Assembly: GCF_000334215.1 (NCBI RefSeq)
Contig: NZ_AMQY01000023.1
Span: 370,494-434,493, forward strand
Length of the DNA stretch: 64,000 nucleotides
Source of the DNA: Vreelandella jeotgali Hwa
Lineage (GTDB): Bacteria; Pseudomonadota; Gammaproteobacteria; Pseudomonadales; Halomonadaceae
Direction of reading: 5' to 3'
A program made the position numbers and the translations under genes. Under the pieces are notes generated by a model. The model searched no databases. It saw nothing but the letters and a program-made list of their open reading frames with translations, and had not been told where the DNA came from. Shown one piece after another: positions 1-8,090 of this stretch. Numbering within the stretch: position 1 is the first letter of the stretch; the number at the start of each line of letters is the position of its first letter.

Positions 1-60
1 CTGGAAACCGACCCGGACCAGGCCGATGCCGGCAACCGTATAGAGGAGCTCAAGCCATGA
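1..60 (+). CDS. C-terminal end of an upstream gene (left-truncated)
   Basis: Only the last 19 codons and the stop are inside the window. The frame is open from base 1 and its TGA overlaps the ATG of the next gene in an ATGA junction, which points to translational coupling within one operon. The visible residues (ending EELKP) are too few to identify a family. In the related PpkA/Tag gene order a Ser/Thr kinase or phosphatase would be expected here, but that is only inference from the neighbours. Confidence 0.6.
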   Translation: METDPDQADAGNRIEELKP

Positions 61-2093
61 TAGGGACCATCACGCTGTGGCGCCATTCACGGGCAACGTG
101 GATACCTTGCCTGGCCGCTGCCGGTATCGCCTGCGCCGGCCTTGCCCAGGCCAGCGATACCGCTCCGCTGACCATGGCCGGCAAGGAAAACCTCCAGCAG
201 CGCGTGCTTACTACGCCTGGCTGCCGATTGACGCCTCAGCCGGGCGGAAAACCCGGTGAGGCACTGCCGGCTTTCAGCCGCTTTTATGTTTATCAGCGCA
301 GCGAGCAGGACGGTGATAAATGGCTCAAGGTAGGGCCGGACAGCTACGGCAACGTGACCGGCTGGCTGCCCGAAGACTGCACGGTAGATTGGAAAATGCA
401 GATGACGTTGGCCTTTACCAACCCGGCCAACCGTGACCGCCTGATGTTTTTTCGCCAGCGCGATGATCTCACCTCGATCCTGGACGAATTCGAACCGTCC
501 AGCGAAGTGGCACCGCTACGCGGGCAGCTGGAAAAGGACGGCCAGGCCCCGAGCGTCGTCGCCAGGGAGCCGGAATATTACGTCGATCTGCAGGAGCAAT
601 TTTATCTTCTGCCTATCCTGGAAGGCGAAGAAATCATGACCGAAGCCGGCTTTCGCACGCGCCTGCTCAAGGTCGCCTCGGTCAGCGCCGATGAGGATGT
701 ACTCGACGAGGCCGAGGACGACGCCGACTCGTCGTCCAACGGCTCATCGCAGCTGCGCGAATTCAACGCCGGCGTCGTCTTCGTGGTTGATTCGACCATT
801 TCCATGGGGCCCTATATCGAGCGCACTCGCGAAGCCGTCAGGCGCGTTTATGGCCGGCTCGAGGAAGAAAACCTGACCGACAAGGTGCGCTTTGGCATGG
901 TGTCGTTTCGGGATAGTGTCGAGGCAGCACCCGACGTTGAATACACCACGCGTCTGTTTGCCGATCCCAACGAAACGCAAAACCGTGAAGACTTCATGTC
1001 AAAAGTCGCCTCGCTTGAAGAAGCCACGGCTTCCACCCAAGGCTGGGAAGAAGACGCCTACGCCGGAGTAATGCAGGCAGTTGATGACATCAACTGGGGC
1101 AACTTCGGCGCGCGCTATGTGGTGATGATTACCGATGCCAGCGCCGTAGAGGGCGATAACCCGCGCAGCGCAACCGGCTTTGATGCCGACCAGGTACGTC
1201 TGGAAGCTGCACGACAAGGCATCGCGGTTTACACCCTTTATCTGCAAACGCCGGAAGGCAAGGAACGCGGCGACAACGTGACCGCCGACACCCAATACGG
1301 CAACCTTTCCACCTTCACTGGCACCAACACGTCGCTTTATTATCCGGTCGATGCCAGCAACCTTGAAATGTTTGGCCAACGTGTCGACGCCCTGGCCAAT
1401 GCCATTACCGGCCAGGTACACAGCGCCTACATGGGCGATGAAGCTATTGGCAGCACGCTGAATGCCGAACCGTCAGCAGATACCCAGGCCGGGAACACCG
1501 GTACGGAAGACAGCAAAGCGCAAAAAATGCGCGAAGACACCGAGCTTGTGGGTCATGCCATGCAGCTGGCCTATCTGGGCCAGCGCAACAAAACGCAGGC
1601 ACCACCGGTATTCAACGCCTGGATCAGTGACCGCGATCTGATCAAGCAGAACGTGCCCACGACCGAGGTCCGTGTACTCCTGACCAAGGGACAACTCAGC
1701 GACTTGAGCGACGTGGTCAGTGAGATTCTGCACGCCGCCAACACGGGGCTGATTTCTCCTGCCGACATGTTCGAGCAGCTACGCTCCGTCGCCGCTGCTA
1801 CGGGCACCGACCCCAACCAGGTCAGCGAAGACAGCGGCCGACAGCTGGGCGAGATGGGGTTGATGGGCGAATACCTCAAAGATCTGCCGTATCAAAGCGA
1901 GGTGCTCAACCTGGATGAAGCCACCTGGAGCAGCTGGAACGGGCTCCAGCAGGAGCGTTTCATTCGCGGCCTGACGACCAAGCTGCGCCATTACCAGCGC
2001 TATAACGAAGACGTTGACCGTTGGATTTCGCTGGCGCCGGACGCCGACGCGCGCGACAACGTCTATCCGGTACCGCTGGAAATGCTGCCCTGA
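57..2093 (+). CDS. Periplasmic von Willebrand factor A domain protein, PpkA C-terminal-like
   Basis: 678 residues. The N-terminus (about 1-32) is a basic then hydrophobic stretch ending AQA, which reads as a signal peptide. An SH3-like segment follows at about 45-115, with a WLPEDC element. A VWA domain spans about 237-455 and has an intact metal-ion-dependent adhesion motif, DSTIS at 245-249, and a later MITDAS strand. The VWA opening resembles the periplasmic VWA region of T6SS kinase PpkA, but no kinase domain is present here, so the kinase may be a separate upstream gene. The next three genes are TagT-, TagS- and TagR-like, which supports a role in trans-envelope signalling. The start overlaps the preceding stop (ATGA). 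The role is inferred from domain and context. Confidence 0.75.
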   Translation: MIGTITLWRHSRATWIPCLAAAGIACAGLAQASDTAPLTMAGKENLQQRVLTTPGCRLTPQPGGKPGEALPAFSRFYVYQRSEQDGDKWLKVGPDSYGNVTGWLPEDCTVDWKMQMTLAFTNPANRDRLMFFRQRDDLTSILDEFEPSSEVAPLRGQLEKDGQAPSVVAREPEYYVDLQEQFYLLPILEGEEIMTEAGFRTRLLKVASVSADEDVLDEAEDDADSSSNGSSQLREFNAGVVFVVDSTISMGPYIERTREAVRRVYGRLEEENLTDKVRFGMVSFRDSVEAAPDVEYTTRLFADPNETQNREDFMSKVASLEEATASTQGWEEDAYAGVMQAVDDINWGNFGARYVVMITDASAVEGDNPRSATGFDADQVRLEAARQGIAVYTLYLQTPEGKERGDNVTADTQYGNLSTFTGTNTSLYYPVDASNLEMFGQRVDALANAITGQVHSAYMGDEAIGSTLNAEPSADTQAGNTGTEDSKAQKMREDTELVGHAMQLAYLGQRNKTQAPPVFNAWISDRDLIKQNVPTTEVRVLLTKGQLSDLSDVVSEILHAANTGLISPADMFEQLRSVAAATGTDPNQVSEDSGRQLGEMGLMGEYLKDLPYQSEVLNLDEATWSSWNGLQQERFIRGLTTKLRHYQRYNEDVDRWISLAPDADARDNVYPVPLEMLP

Positions 2094-2098
2094 CGGCC

Positions 2099-2797
2099 AT
2101 GCTCTCGCTTCGTGATCTGTACATCACACGCGGCCGGGGCCATGAGCGCTACGCGGTTCATTTACCCGAGCTCAGGCTTGACGCCGGTGAGGTGGTGGCC
2201 GTGGTGGGTCCCAGCGGCTGTGGCAAAAGCACACTGCTGGAAGCGATTGGCCTGCTGCTGGAGCCCGACAGGCCAGGGCATTTTACCCTGGGCCGGCAAA
2301 AGCAGGATTTGGCCAGACTTTGGCAACAGGATGACGCCGCTGCGCTTGCCACCGTTCGCTCCCGCGATATGGGCTTTATGCTGCAAAACGGCGGGCTACT
2401 GCCGTACCTTAGTGTGCGCGACAATATCGCCCTGCCCCGTCAGCTGCTGGGCCTTACGGCAAAAAGCGCCCGGGTAGATCACGCCTGCGAGACGCTGGGG
2501 CTAACGCCGCTGCTGGATAAGCGCCCGGCGGCCCTTTCCATTGGTGAGCGTCAGCGCAGTGCCTTTGTGCGCGCGATTGCCCATGAGCCCGCCCTGCTGC
2601 TGGCCGATGAACCTACCGCCGCCCTTGACCCACACGCCGGAGCCCGACTGTTTGGCGTGATGACGGCGCTGGTCCAGGAGCTGGAGATGGCCGCGCTCGT
2701 GGTATCTCACGACCGTGAACTGGTGGCAGAGTTTGCGCTACGCCGGATGGTGGCGTCATTGACCACGGAGGGATGCCGTTTTGACGCTGCTCCCTAA
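2099..2797 (+). CDS. ABC transporter ATP-binding protein, TagT/LolD-like
   Basis: 232 residues of a complete ABC ATPase. Walker A is GPSGCGKST at 37-45, the Q-loop glutamine is near 96, the signature reads LSIGE at 146-150 instead of LSGGQ, Walker B is LLLADE ending at residue 171, and the H-loop sits in VVSHD. The small size and the partner FtsX-type permease place it among MacB/LolD-type mechanotransmission ATPases rather than importers. The frame is open further upstream, but the ATG at 2099 lies just after the VWA stop and begins the conserved fold. The equivalent gene in P. aeruginosa T6SS clusters is TagT, which works with TagS. That assignment is inference from gene order. Confidence 0.85.
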   Translation: MLSLRDLYITRGRGHERYAVHLPELRLDAGEVVAVVGPSGCGKSTLLEAIGLLLEPDRPGHFTLGRQKQDLARLWQQDDAAALATVRSRDMGFMLQNGGLLPYLSVRDNIALPRQLLGLTAKSARVDHACETLGLTPLLDKRPAALSIGERQRSAFVRAIAHEPALLLADEPTAALDPHAGARLFGVMTALVQELEMAALVVSHDRELVAEFALRRMVASLTTEGCRFDAAP

Positions 2798-4004
2798 GCG
2801 CGCGGCGCTGATATTACGTCTGGCCGTACAGGACCTCTGGCACGAACGCAAAATGTCGCTTTGCATTACCGCCTCGCTGGTGGCCGTCATTGCACCATTA
2901 TTGCTGTTGTTCGGGCTCAAGCACGGCGTCGTCACGCAACTGCAAAACGAGCTGCTCAACGATCCGCGCAACATGGAGGTACGTATGCTGACCACCGCCA
3001 GTTACGATGCCGACTGGATTCATGCTCTGCAAAATCGCCCCGACGTTGGCTTTGCGGTGGGTAAAACCCGCTCGCTGAACGCCCAGGCCGACCTGTACAA
3101 CGATGAGCGCCGATTTCTCGACAACGCCGAGTTGATTCCGTCAGCGAGCGGTGATCCGCTGCTGCAGGATCTGACGGTTTTTCCTCAGGGCAATGGCGTG
3201 GTTCTGAGCGCTTCGGCGGCCAGGCAACTGAAAGCCGAAGCCGGAGATAGCCTCACACTGGCGGTTAACCGTCGACTGAACGGCGAACGCGAACGCGGCA
3301 CGATGAAGGTTCAGGTGCTGCAGCGCCTGGCGCCTTCCCGCTTTCCGCGTCCCGCCGCATTGATTGACGTCGACACCCTGATCGAGCTTGAACGTTTCCG
3401 CGACGGCGATGCCAGCCGCCTGCTGGGTGTCACCACCGGCGCCGAGCGCGATGACCATCCGGTGCACTACTCACGCGCACGCCTCTACGCCAGCGATATG
3501 GATGCCGTTGAAGGGCTGGTCAAAGCGCTGGAAGCGCAGCACATCAATACCGACAGCCGCCTGGCCGATATTCAAAACGTCAAGGCAATCAGCCGCATGC
3601 TGGGGCTGATTTTTCGCCTTATTGCGCTGACCGCTCTTATCGGCTGCCTGGCCTCAATGGCGGGGGCCTTTCTGGCCAACATCGACCGTAAGCGCCAGCA
3701 ATATGCCGTGCTTCGCCTGCTGGGACTGCACCGGGCCGGCATTGCCCTGCACGTGGTCGCTCAGGCGAGTCTGATGGCCATAACGGCGTTTATTGCGGCC
3801 CTCGGGCTTTATGCACTGAGTGCGACCCTGTTCAACCCGCTGCTGCGCGCCAGTGACATGACGACCCACATCGCCACCCACATGACGCCCCTTCAACTGC
3901 TGGTCGCGTTCGCTCTCACATTGAGCGTGGCCCTGCTGGTGGCCCTGCTGGGCGTGGCGCGTGCTTTCAGGATTCAACCCGCGGAGAGCCTACGTGAAAT
4001 CTAG
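2781..4004 (+). CDS. FtsX-like ABC permease, TagS-like
   Basis: 407 residues. One transmembrane helix at about 26-47, then a large periplasmic region, then three closely spaced helices at the C-terminus (about 270-395). This is the MacB/FtsX topology. The start is TTG: GGAGGG lies seven bases upstream, and the reading frame overlaps the ATPase gene by 17 bases. It should form the membrane part of a complex with the ATPase just before it. Complexes of this type do mechanical work on periplasmic partners rather than move small solutes. A TagS-type role follows from the neighbouring VWA and formylglycine-enzyme-like genes. Confidence 0.85.
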   Translation: MTLLPKRAALILRLAVQDLWHERKMSLCITASLVAVIAPLLLLFGLKHGVVTQLQNELLNDPRNMEVRMLTTASYDADWIHALQNRPDVGFAVGKTRSLNAQADLYNDERRFLDNAELIPSASGDPLLQDLTVFPQGNGVVLSASAARQLKAEAGDSLTLAVNRRLNGERERGTMKVQVLQRLAPSRFPRPAALIDVDTLIELERFRDGDASRLLGVTTGAERDDHPVHYSRARLYASDMDAVEGLVKALEAQHINTDSRLADIQNVKAISRMLGLIFRLIALTALIGCLASMAGAFLANIDRKRQQYAVLRLLGLHRAGIALHVVAQASLMAITAFIAALGLYALSATLFNPLLRASDMTTHIATHMTPLQLLVAFALTLSVALLVALLGVARAFRIQPAESLREI

Positions 4005-5598
4005 CCGCATCCCCGTTTATCCACGTCTTTTACCCAGGCGCTCAAACGCTGCCGCCTGCGTGCTGGCCACGCTGATGATACTGCCTCTGGTATCACAGGG
4101 TGGCGAAGCCGAAAGCGAGTGGCCCGAGCGTCTCTATAATCCAAAGCCGGCAGACGACGACATTATCATGCCGCTGCCCTGTGGCGGGGCCATGGCCTTT
4201 CAACGGGTCTACGTACCCGCGACCCAGCCACTGGACGACTACGCCATTCAGGTCGGCCAGGACGGCACCGGCTGGGAATACACCGAGCATAGCCGCCCGG
4301 CCTTTGTGGCAGGCAGCTTTGCCGCACCGGACAGCGACGCATCGCGCTATTACCTGATGGCCAAATACGAGCTGACCGAACTACAGTACGCCGCGCTGAC
4401 CGATGACGAGTGCCCCGAGCTTTCCACCCGCAAGCGCCTGCCTCAAACCTCGGTGAGCTGGTTTGATGCCATGGATATCAGCAACACCTACAACCTCTGG
4501 CTCCGACAGGAGGCCCGGGGGACGCTGCCGGAAGAAGACGGAACGCCGGGCTTTATGCGCCTGCCCACCGAGGTGGAATGGGAATATGCCGCACGCGGCG
4601 GGCTGGAAGTCGACACCTCGGCGTATCGCGCGACCCGCTACCCGATGCCGGATGGCCTCAAGGACCACGAATGGTACGCCGGTGCTCAGTCATCCAACGG
4701 CAACCTGCAACTGACCGGCCTGTTGGCACCCAACCCGCTGGGCCTGCACGACATGCTGGGTAACGCCTCGGAAATGATGTTTGAGCCGTTCCGCCTTAAC
4801 AAGCTCGACCGCCAGCATGGTCAGGCGGGTGGCCTTGTCGTCAGGGGCGGCAACTTTCTGAGCCCGGCCGGGGATATTCGCACCTCGTTACGTCGTGAGG
4901 CTTCCTACTACGCTGATACCGCCCCGCATACCGAACGGACAACCGGTATGCGCCTGGCCATGGTGGCGCCGTCGCTCACTTCGCGCGAGCGCGTCCAGCA
5001 GTTGGAAAAGGCATGGCAGGCACTGGGTCGTGACGACGCTCAGCCGCCGGACAACCAGGACGCGGATACCACCGTCGAGCTGGCCGACCTGGCATCAAAG
5101 GTCGACGACAGCGAGCTTGAGGACGAGCTTAATGACCTGGAACAGAAGCTTCGCGCCAGTAATCAGCGTCAGGAAGAAGCCCGCAACCAGGCCATTCGCT
5201 CCAGCCTTAATCTCGGCGCTTTTTTATGCACCAAAATGCAGGACGACGGGGTTTTCTTTGACTTTCTGCAAGAGAATTACCAGACCAACTGCGAAGGCGA
5301 TTCTCCCGATGCCAGCTGCGGCATGCGCAAGAAAAAACTCCAGGCACAACGCCAGCGCCTGAATGGTTTGAGCAACTACTACGCCAGCAGCCTGATCAAG
5401 TCCGCTACGCTTTACGGCCAATCACGCATCGCCGATCAGGTCGATGTGTTCGCCGAAATGCTCTCGCATAACGATAAACTCAGCGAGCTGGAGCCCTATC
5501 TTCATACCTACTGGCAGCATCAGAGTCAGTATCTTGAAGACCAGCGCATCACTGCCGATGCCTGGCTGGAAAGCTGTAAAAAAATGGCAGACCAATAA
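3994..5598 (+). CDS. Formylglycine-generating-enzyme-like (SUMF1) exported protein, TagR-like
   Basis: 534 residues from a GTG start preceded by GGAGAG. A further in-frame GTG exists 33 bases upstream, but it lacks a ribosome site. The N-terminus is a signal peptide (about 1-38). The SUMF1 fold spans about 60-330, with recognisable LPTEVEWEYAARGG, LLGLHDMLGN-like and VVRGGNF elements and a final GMRLA. The cysteine pair used by true formylglycine-generating enzymes is absent after VRGGNF, so it is probably a binding rather than catalytic protein, as known for TagR. The C-terminal 200 residues are charged and helical. The gene overlaps the permease stop, consistent with an operon. Confidence 0.8.
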   Translation: MKSSRIPVYPRLLPRRSNAAACVLATLMILPLVSQGGEAESEWPERLYNPKPADDDIIMPLPCGGAMAFQRVYVPATQPLDDYAIQVGQDGTGWEYTEHSRPAFVAGSFAAPDSDASRYYLMAKYELTELQYAALTDDECPELSTRKRLPQTSVSWFDAMDISNTYNLWLRQEARGTLPEEDGTPGFMRLPTEVEWEYAARGGLEVDTSAYRATRYPMPDGLKDHEWYAGAQSSNGNLQLTGLLAPNPLGLHDMLGNASEMMFEPFRLNKLDRQHGQAGGLVVRGGNFLSPAGDIRTSLRREASYYADTAPHTERTTGMRLAMVAPSLTSRERVQQLEKAWQALGRDDAQPPDNQDADTTVELADLASKVDDSELEDELNDLEQKLRASNQRQEEARNQAIRSSLNLGAFLCTKMQDDGVFFDFLQENYQTNCEGDSPDASCGMRKKKLQAQRQRLNGLSNYYASSLIKSATLYGQSRIADQVDVFAEMLSHNDKLSELEPYLHTYWQHQSQYLEDQRITADAWLESCKKMADQ

Positions 5599-5640
5599 CA
5601 GAAAATCTCAAGCGATTATCACCGAAAAGGGAAGCAACCA

Positions 5641-6384
5641 ATGTCTCAAATGGCGACTATCCGGAAAAACCTGTTCATGACTTCACTGGTGGCAGCCGCG
5701 CTGACACTGGCCGGCTGCGCCAGCACCGGAAGCAGCATGCTACCCGGCGGGAGCGGAGGCAATAACAACGCCGACACCCGCCTGACCCAGGGCAACGATG
5801 CCGAATTTTTCAGTAAAAGCGGCTTTCAGGCCTGTGCCGGCGGCGCCGCCACCGGGGTGCTGGGCTGTATGGTCAGCGGTTCGAGCAACAAGACGGCCTG
5901 CGCCGTGGCCGCCGGTATTGCCGCCTGCGGTGTAGCCATGGGCGCGAACTATTATCTGGACCAACGTCGCAGCGAATATGCCTCAACCGAGGAGCGCCTG
6001 ACGGTCATGAGCGAGGATATTCAGGCAGACACCGCCAAGGTCATCGAGCGTACGCAAACCGCACGCCAGGTCATTGCCGACGACCGCGAAAGCATTCAGG
6101 CACTCCAGGACAAAATGCAGGCGCAATCGCTTGACCGGGAAAAAGCCAAGCGTCAGCTGGCCGGCATTGACAGCAATATCGAAATACTCAAGAAAGACGT
6201 TGCCAACATGCAGAAATCGGTCCACGAATACCGCGAAGTAGCCGACAAGGAACGTCAGCAGGCGTCGCCGCAGGAAATGCAACAGGTCGAAGAGAAAATC
6301 GACACCATGAACGAGCGCGTTGTTGCCCTTCAGGGTGAAGTGGATGACCTCTACGAAATGCGCTCTGCCGTGACGCTGGGCTAG
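5641..6384 (+). CDS. Coiled-coil lipoprotein
   Basis: 247 residues. The N-terminus carries a lipoprotein signal with lipobox LAGC at about 22-25, so the mature protein should be lipid-anchored. A glycine- and alanine-rich hydrophobic stretch (about 63-105) follows. From about 115 to the end the sequence is a long charged heptad-like helix rich in E, K, Q and R, typical of coiled coil. It lies 42 bases after the SUMF1-like gene with a GGGAAG ribosome site. In the Tag analogy an outer-membrane lipoprotein (TagQ) fills this place, but no sequence similarity can be claimed by eye. Confidence 0.75.
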   Translation: MSQMATIRKNLFMTSLVAAALTLAGCASTGSSMLPGGSGGNNNADTRLTQGNDAEFFSKSGFQACAGGAATGVLGCMVSGSSNKTACAVAAGIAACGVAMGANYYLDQRRSEYASTEERLTVMSEDIQADTAKVIERTQTARQVIADDRESIQALQDKMQAQSLDREKAKRQLAGIDSNIEILKKDVANMQKSVHEYREVADKERQQASPQEMQQVEEKIDTMNERVVALQGEVDDLYEMRSAVTLG

Positions 6385-6387
6385 GAG

Positions 6388-6870
6388 ATGGCAATGCTTA
6401 TCCGATTGATTGCCCTGGCCGCCAGCCTTGCGATTCTCGGCGGCTGTGCGACTACCGCCGAGCAGTGTAATGCCGCAAACAGCGATGCCAGCATGTTGAC
6501 CAAGCTGTCCTGCGACGCCGGAGGTGGCTATCGCAAAAGCATCAACGAGGGTGAACAGCAGGTACGCCTTGACCGGCAGGAAAATGCCCTTTTCCGCGAG
6601 ATTTATGCGCAAATCAAACAGCAGCAACGCGCAACGCGCAACCGGCTTGACGTCACACGCGATGAACAACAGCGGCTACAGCGTTCGGTCGATAAACTGG
6701 TAAGTCGGCTACAAAAGCACACCGACCAAAAGCTTGGCCTACAGCAAAAGCTGAACGCGCTGGAAGACGAAGCCGAGAAAAACGACAAGGCCACCATGGA
6801 AGACAAGCAGGAACACCTGGAGGAGTTGCAGGGCCAGGTTAAGCGCCTGCAGGAAAGCCTGGGATATTAA
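6388..6870 (+). CDS. Small coiled-coil lipoprotein
   Basis: 160 residues with lipobox LGGC at about 17-20, followed by a short linker and a continuous charged helix to the end (repeated E, K, Q, R and L). It starts three bases after the preceding lipoprotein gene, so the two are almost certainly co-translated. The shared plan (short signal, acylated cysteine, coiled coil) suggests that the pair form a heteromeric or stacked assembly. No known family was recognised. Confidence 0.75.
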   Translation: MAMLIRLIALAASLAILGGCATTAEQCNAANSDASMLTKLSCDAGGGYRKSINEGEQQVRLDRQENALFREIYAQIKQQQRATRNRLDVTRDEQQRLQRSVDKLVSRLQKHTDQKLGLQQKLNALEDEAEKNDKATMEDKQEHLEELQGQVKRLQESLGY

Positions 6871-6943
6871 CGCAGCCTTGATGGGATAAACGTGCAGCCG
6901 GCCAGGCCGCATACCACGACAGCCATACACGAAAACCTTTTAT

Positions 6944-6966
6944 CCCGGCCGTATTGCCGGGTTTAT
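6944..6966 (+). terminator. Hairpin after the lipoprotein pair
   Basis: CCCGGC and GCCGGG arms flank a six-base loop and are followed by TTTATC. It may end or attenuate transcription before the membrane protein gene. The T-run is short. Confidence 0.45.
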
Positions 6967-7017
6967 CACCGCGTCTTACATCGGACGTGATTATTGACCT
7001 ACGCCAGGGAGCGCACC

Positions 7018-7512
7018 ATGTCGACAGACCAAACGCCGGACAACAACACGCCTCACACCGAAAATGATATTGGCCAGGCGATTGCACCTGCCATTATCAG
7101 CGCACTGCTTATTTGCGTCGTACGCTTTTTCACCATTCCGTGGTCAATCTGGAAAGGAGCGGCACTGCGCCTTGCTGATATGCGCCGCAAGAAACAGGAG
7201 ACAGAGGATAACGCCATGCGCTCCGAATTTCCGGTACTCGACTGGTTCCGCGCCTCCTGGGATGGCCTGATCTTCCTTTCCTGGTTTTTCGGAGTGCTTG
7301 CCAGCGTCCTGGGCATGGCTTTCATGGCTTTCACCCTGGCCGGCAATCCCTACGGTCCGGGGGCGGGAAGCGCTATCTGGGTGCTGATTTCAGGCCTGAT
7401 CTACACCTACTTTTCCGTGATTGCCATGTCACTCGCCAAGGAAGGCTTGATCCTCATCCTGTCCATTGCGCTGAACGTGGAAAAACTGGCCAACGCCAGG
7501 ACCTCTCGCTAA
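7018..7512 (+). CDS. Small inner-membrane protein of unknown function
   Basis: 164 residues. A hydrophilic N-terminus of about 20 residues is followed by hydrophobic segments at about 24-45, 84-108 and 118-150, so three membrane helices are likely. I chose this ATG over a TTG 24 bases upstream because GGGAG is well placed before it. It closes the run of same-strand genes that begins with the VWA protein, though a hairpin lies between it and the lipoproteins. No family was recognised. Confidence 0.7.
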   Translation: MSTDQTPDNNTPHTENDIGQAIAPAIISALLICVVRFFTIPWSIWKGAALRLADMRRKKQETEDNAMRSEFPVLDWFRASWDGLIFLSWFFGVLASVLGMAFMAFTLAGNPYGPGAGSAIWVLISGLIYTYFSVIAMSLAKEGLILILSIALNVEKLANARTSR

Positions 7513-7538
7513 GCACATATAATGTTCACCTACCCCTG

Positions 7539-7582
7539 GCCCCCGGCCTGAATCACCTGACAGCAGGTATCCAGACCGGGGC
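7539..7582 (+). terminator. Imperfect long hairpin, possible terminator
   Basis: A stem of about 19 pairs with two mismatches and one bulge, built on GCCCCGG and CCGGGGC ends with a short central loop. It stands 27 bases after the membrane protein stop. There is no clean T-run, so its role as a terminator is uncertain. Confidence 0.45.
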
Positions 7583-7634
7583 CCTTGCTTTGCTCACCGC
7601 CTTCGATCTTATTCCCCGGCTATCCCGTCGCATA

Positions 7635-7796
7635 ATGCGGTTCTATACGTATCAACCAACATCAGGGAGATGCGCCGACTGGAGCAAAACCATCCGCGAC
7701 GGCCATCTGCCCGAGGAGAATCTGGAAAATGTCCGCACGCTCAACGCCATCGCCGAGCGTCGCGGCCAGAGCCTGGCGCAAGCTACCCCGCTTTAA
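7635..7796 (+). pseudogene. Remnant of an aldo/keto reductase gene
   Basis: About 50 codons whose second half, with LPEENLENVRTLNAIAE followed by RRGQSLAQ, closely resembles the segment before the last helices of YghZ-type aldo/keto reductases (usual length about 330-350 residues). Everything upstream of this segment and the following NADP-binding end are missing, and a stop comes right after SLAQATPL. It therefore reads as a decayed 3' fragment rather than a functional small gene. An intact, different aldo/keto reductase (Tas type) lies near 58.3 kb, so the remnant is not a copy-in-progress of that gene. Confidence 0.55.
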
Positions 7797-8090
7797 TAGC
7801 TTTAGCCAATCACACCCTTTAATGGACCCGGGTACGTCGTCTGATACAATAAGCGCGCTTAATATATCCATTGCTGGATGTTATATACTTGGACACCTAA
7901 TTCTCTCCCCGCGCCTGTCCGGGGATGATTTTATCCCTGCCAAGGGCAAGCGCCCTACCGCGTTGAAAAGCTACCATCCGGCACAGCGCTCGAGCTTTTT
8001 CATGCTCCGTGCGCCAGGGCGGCTTGTGCTGTGTTTCATCGCCAACCCGCGCTCTACCCTCCTCTGAACCCGACACAGATTTACCGGATC
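7797..8090. other. Non-coding stretch before the chemoreceptor gene
   Basis: No convincing gene. Bases 7845-7905 are unusually A+T rich for this genome and could hold the promoter of the chemoreceptor gene, but no clear -35/-10 pair can be assigned. Short open frames here lack ribosome sites. Confidence 0.4.

Noticed and set aside
8031..8090. Upstream start for the chemoreceptor
   Set aside because: The extra 20 residues are proline-rich and would precede a normal N-terminal membrane helix. The ATG at 8091 fits the family better.
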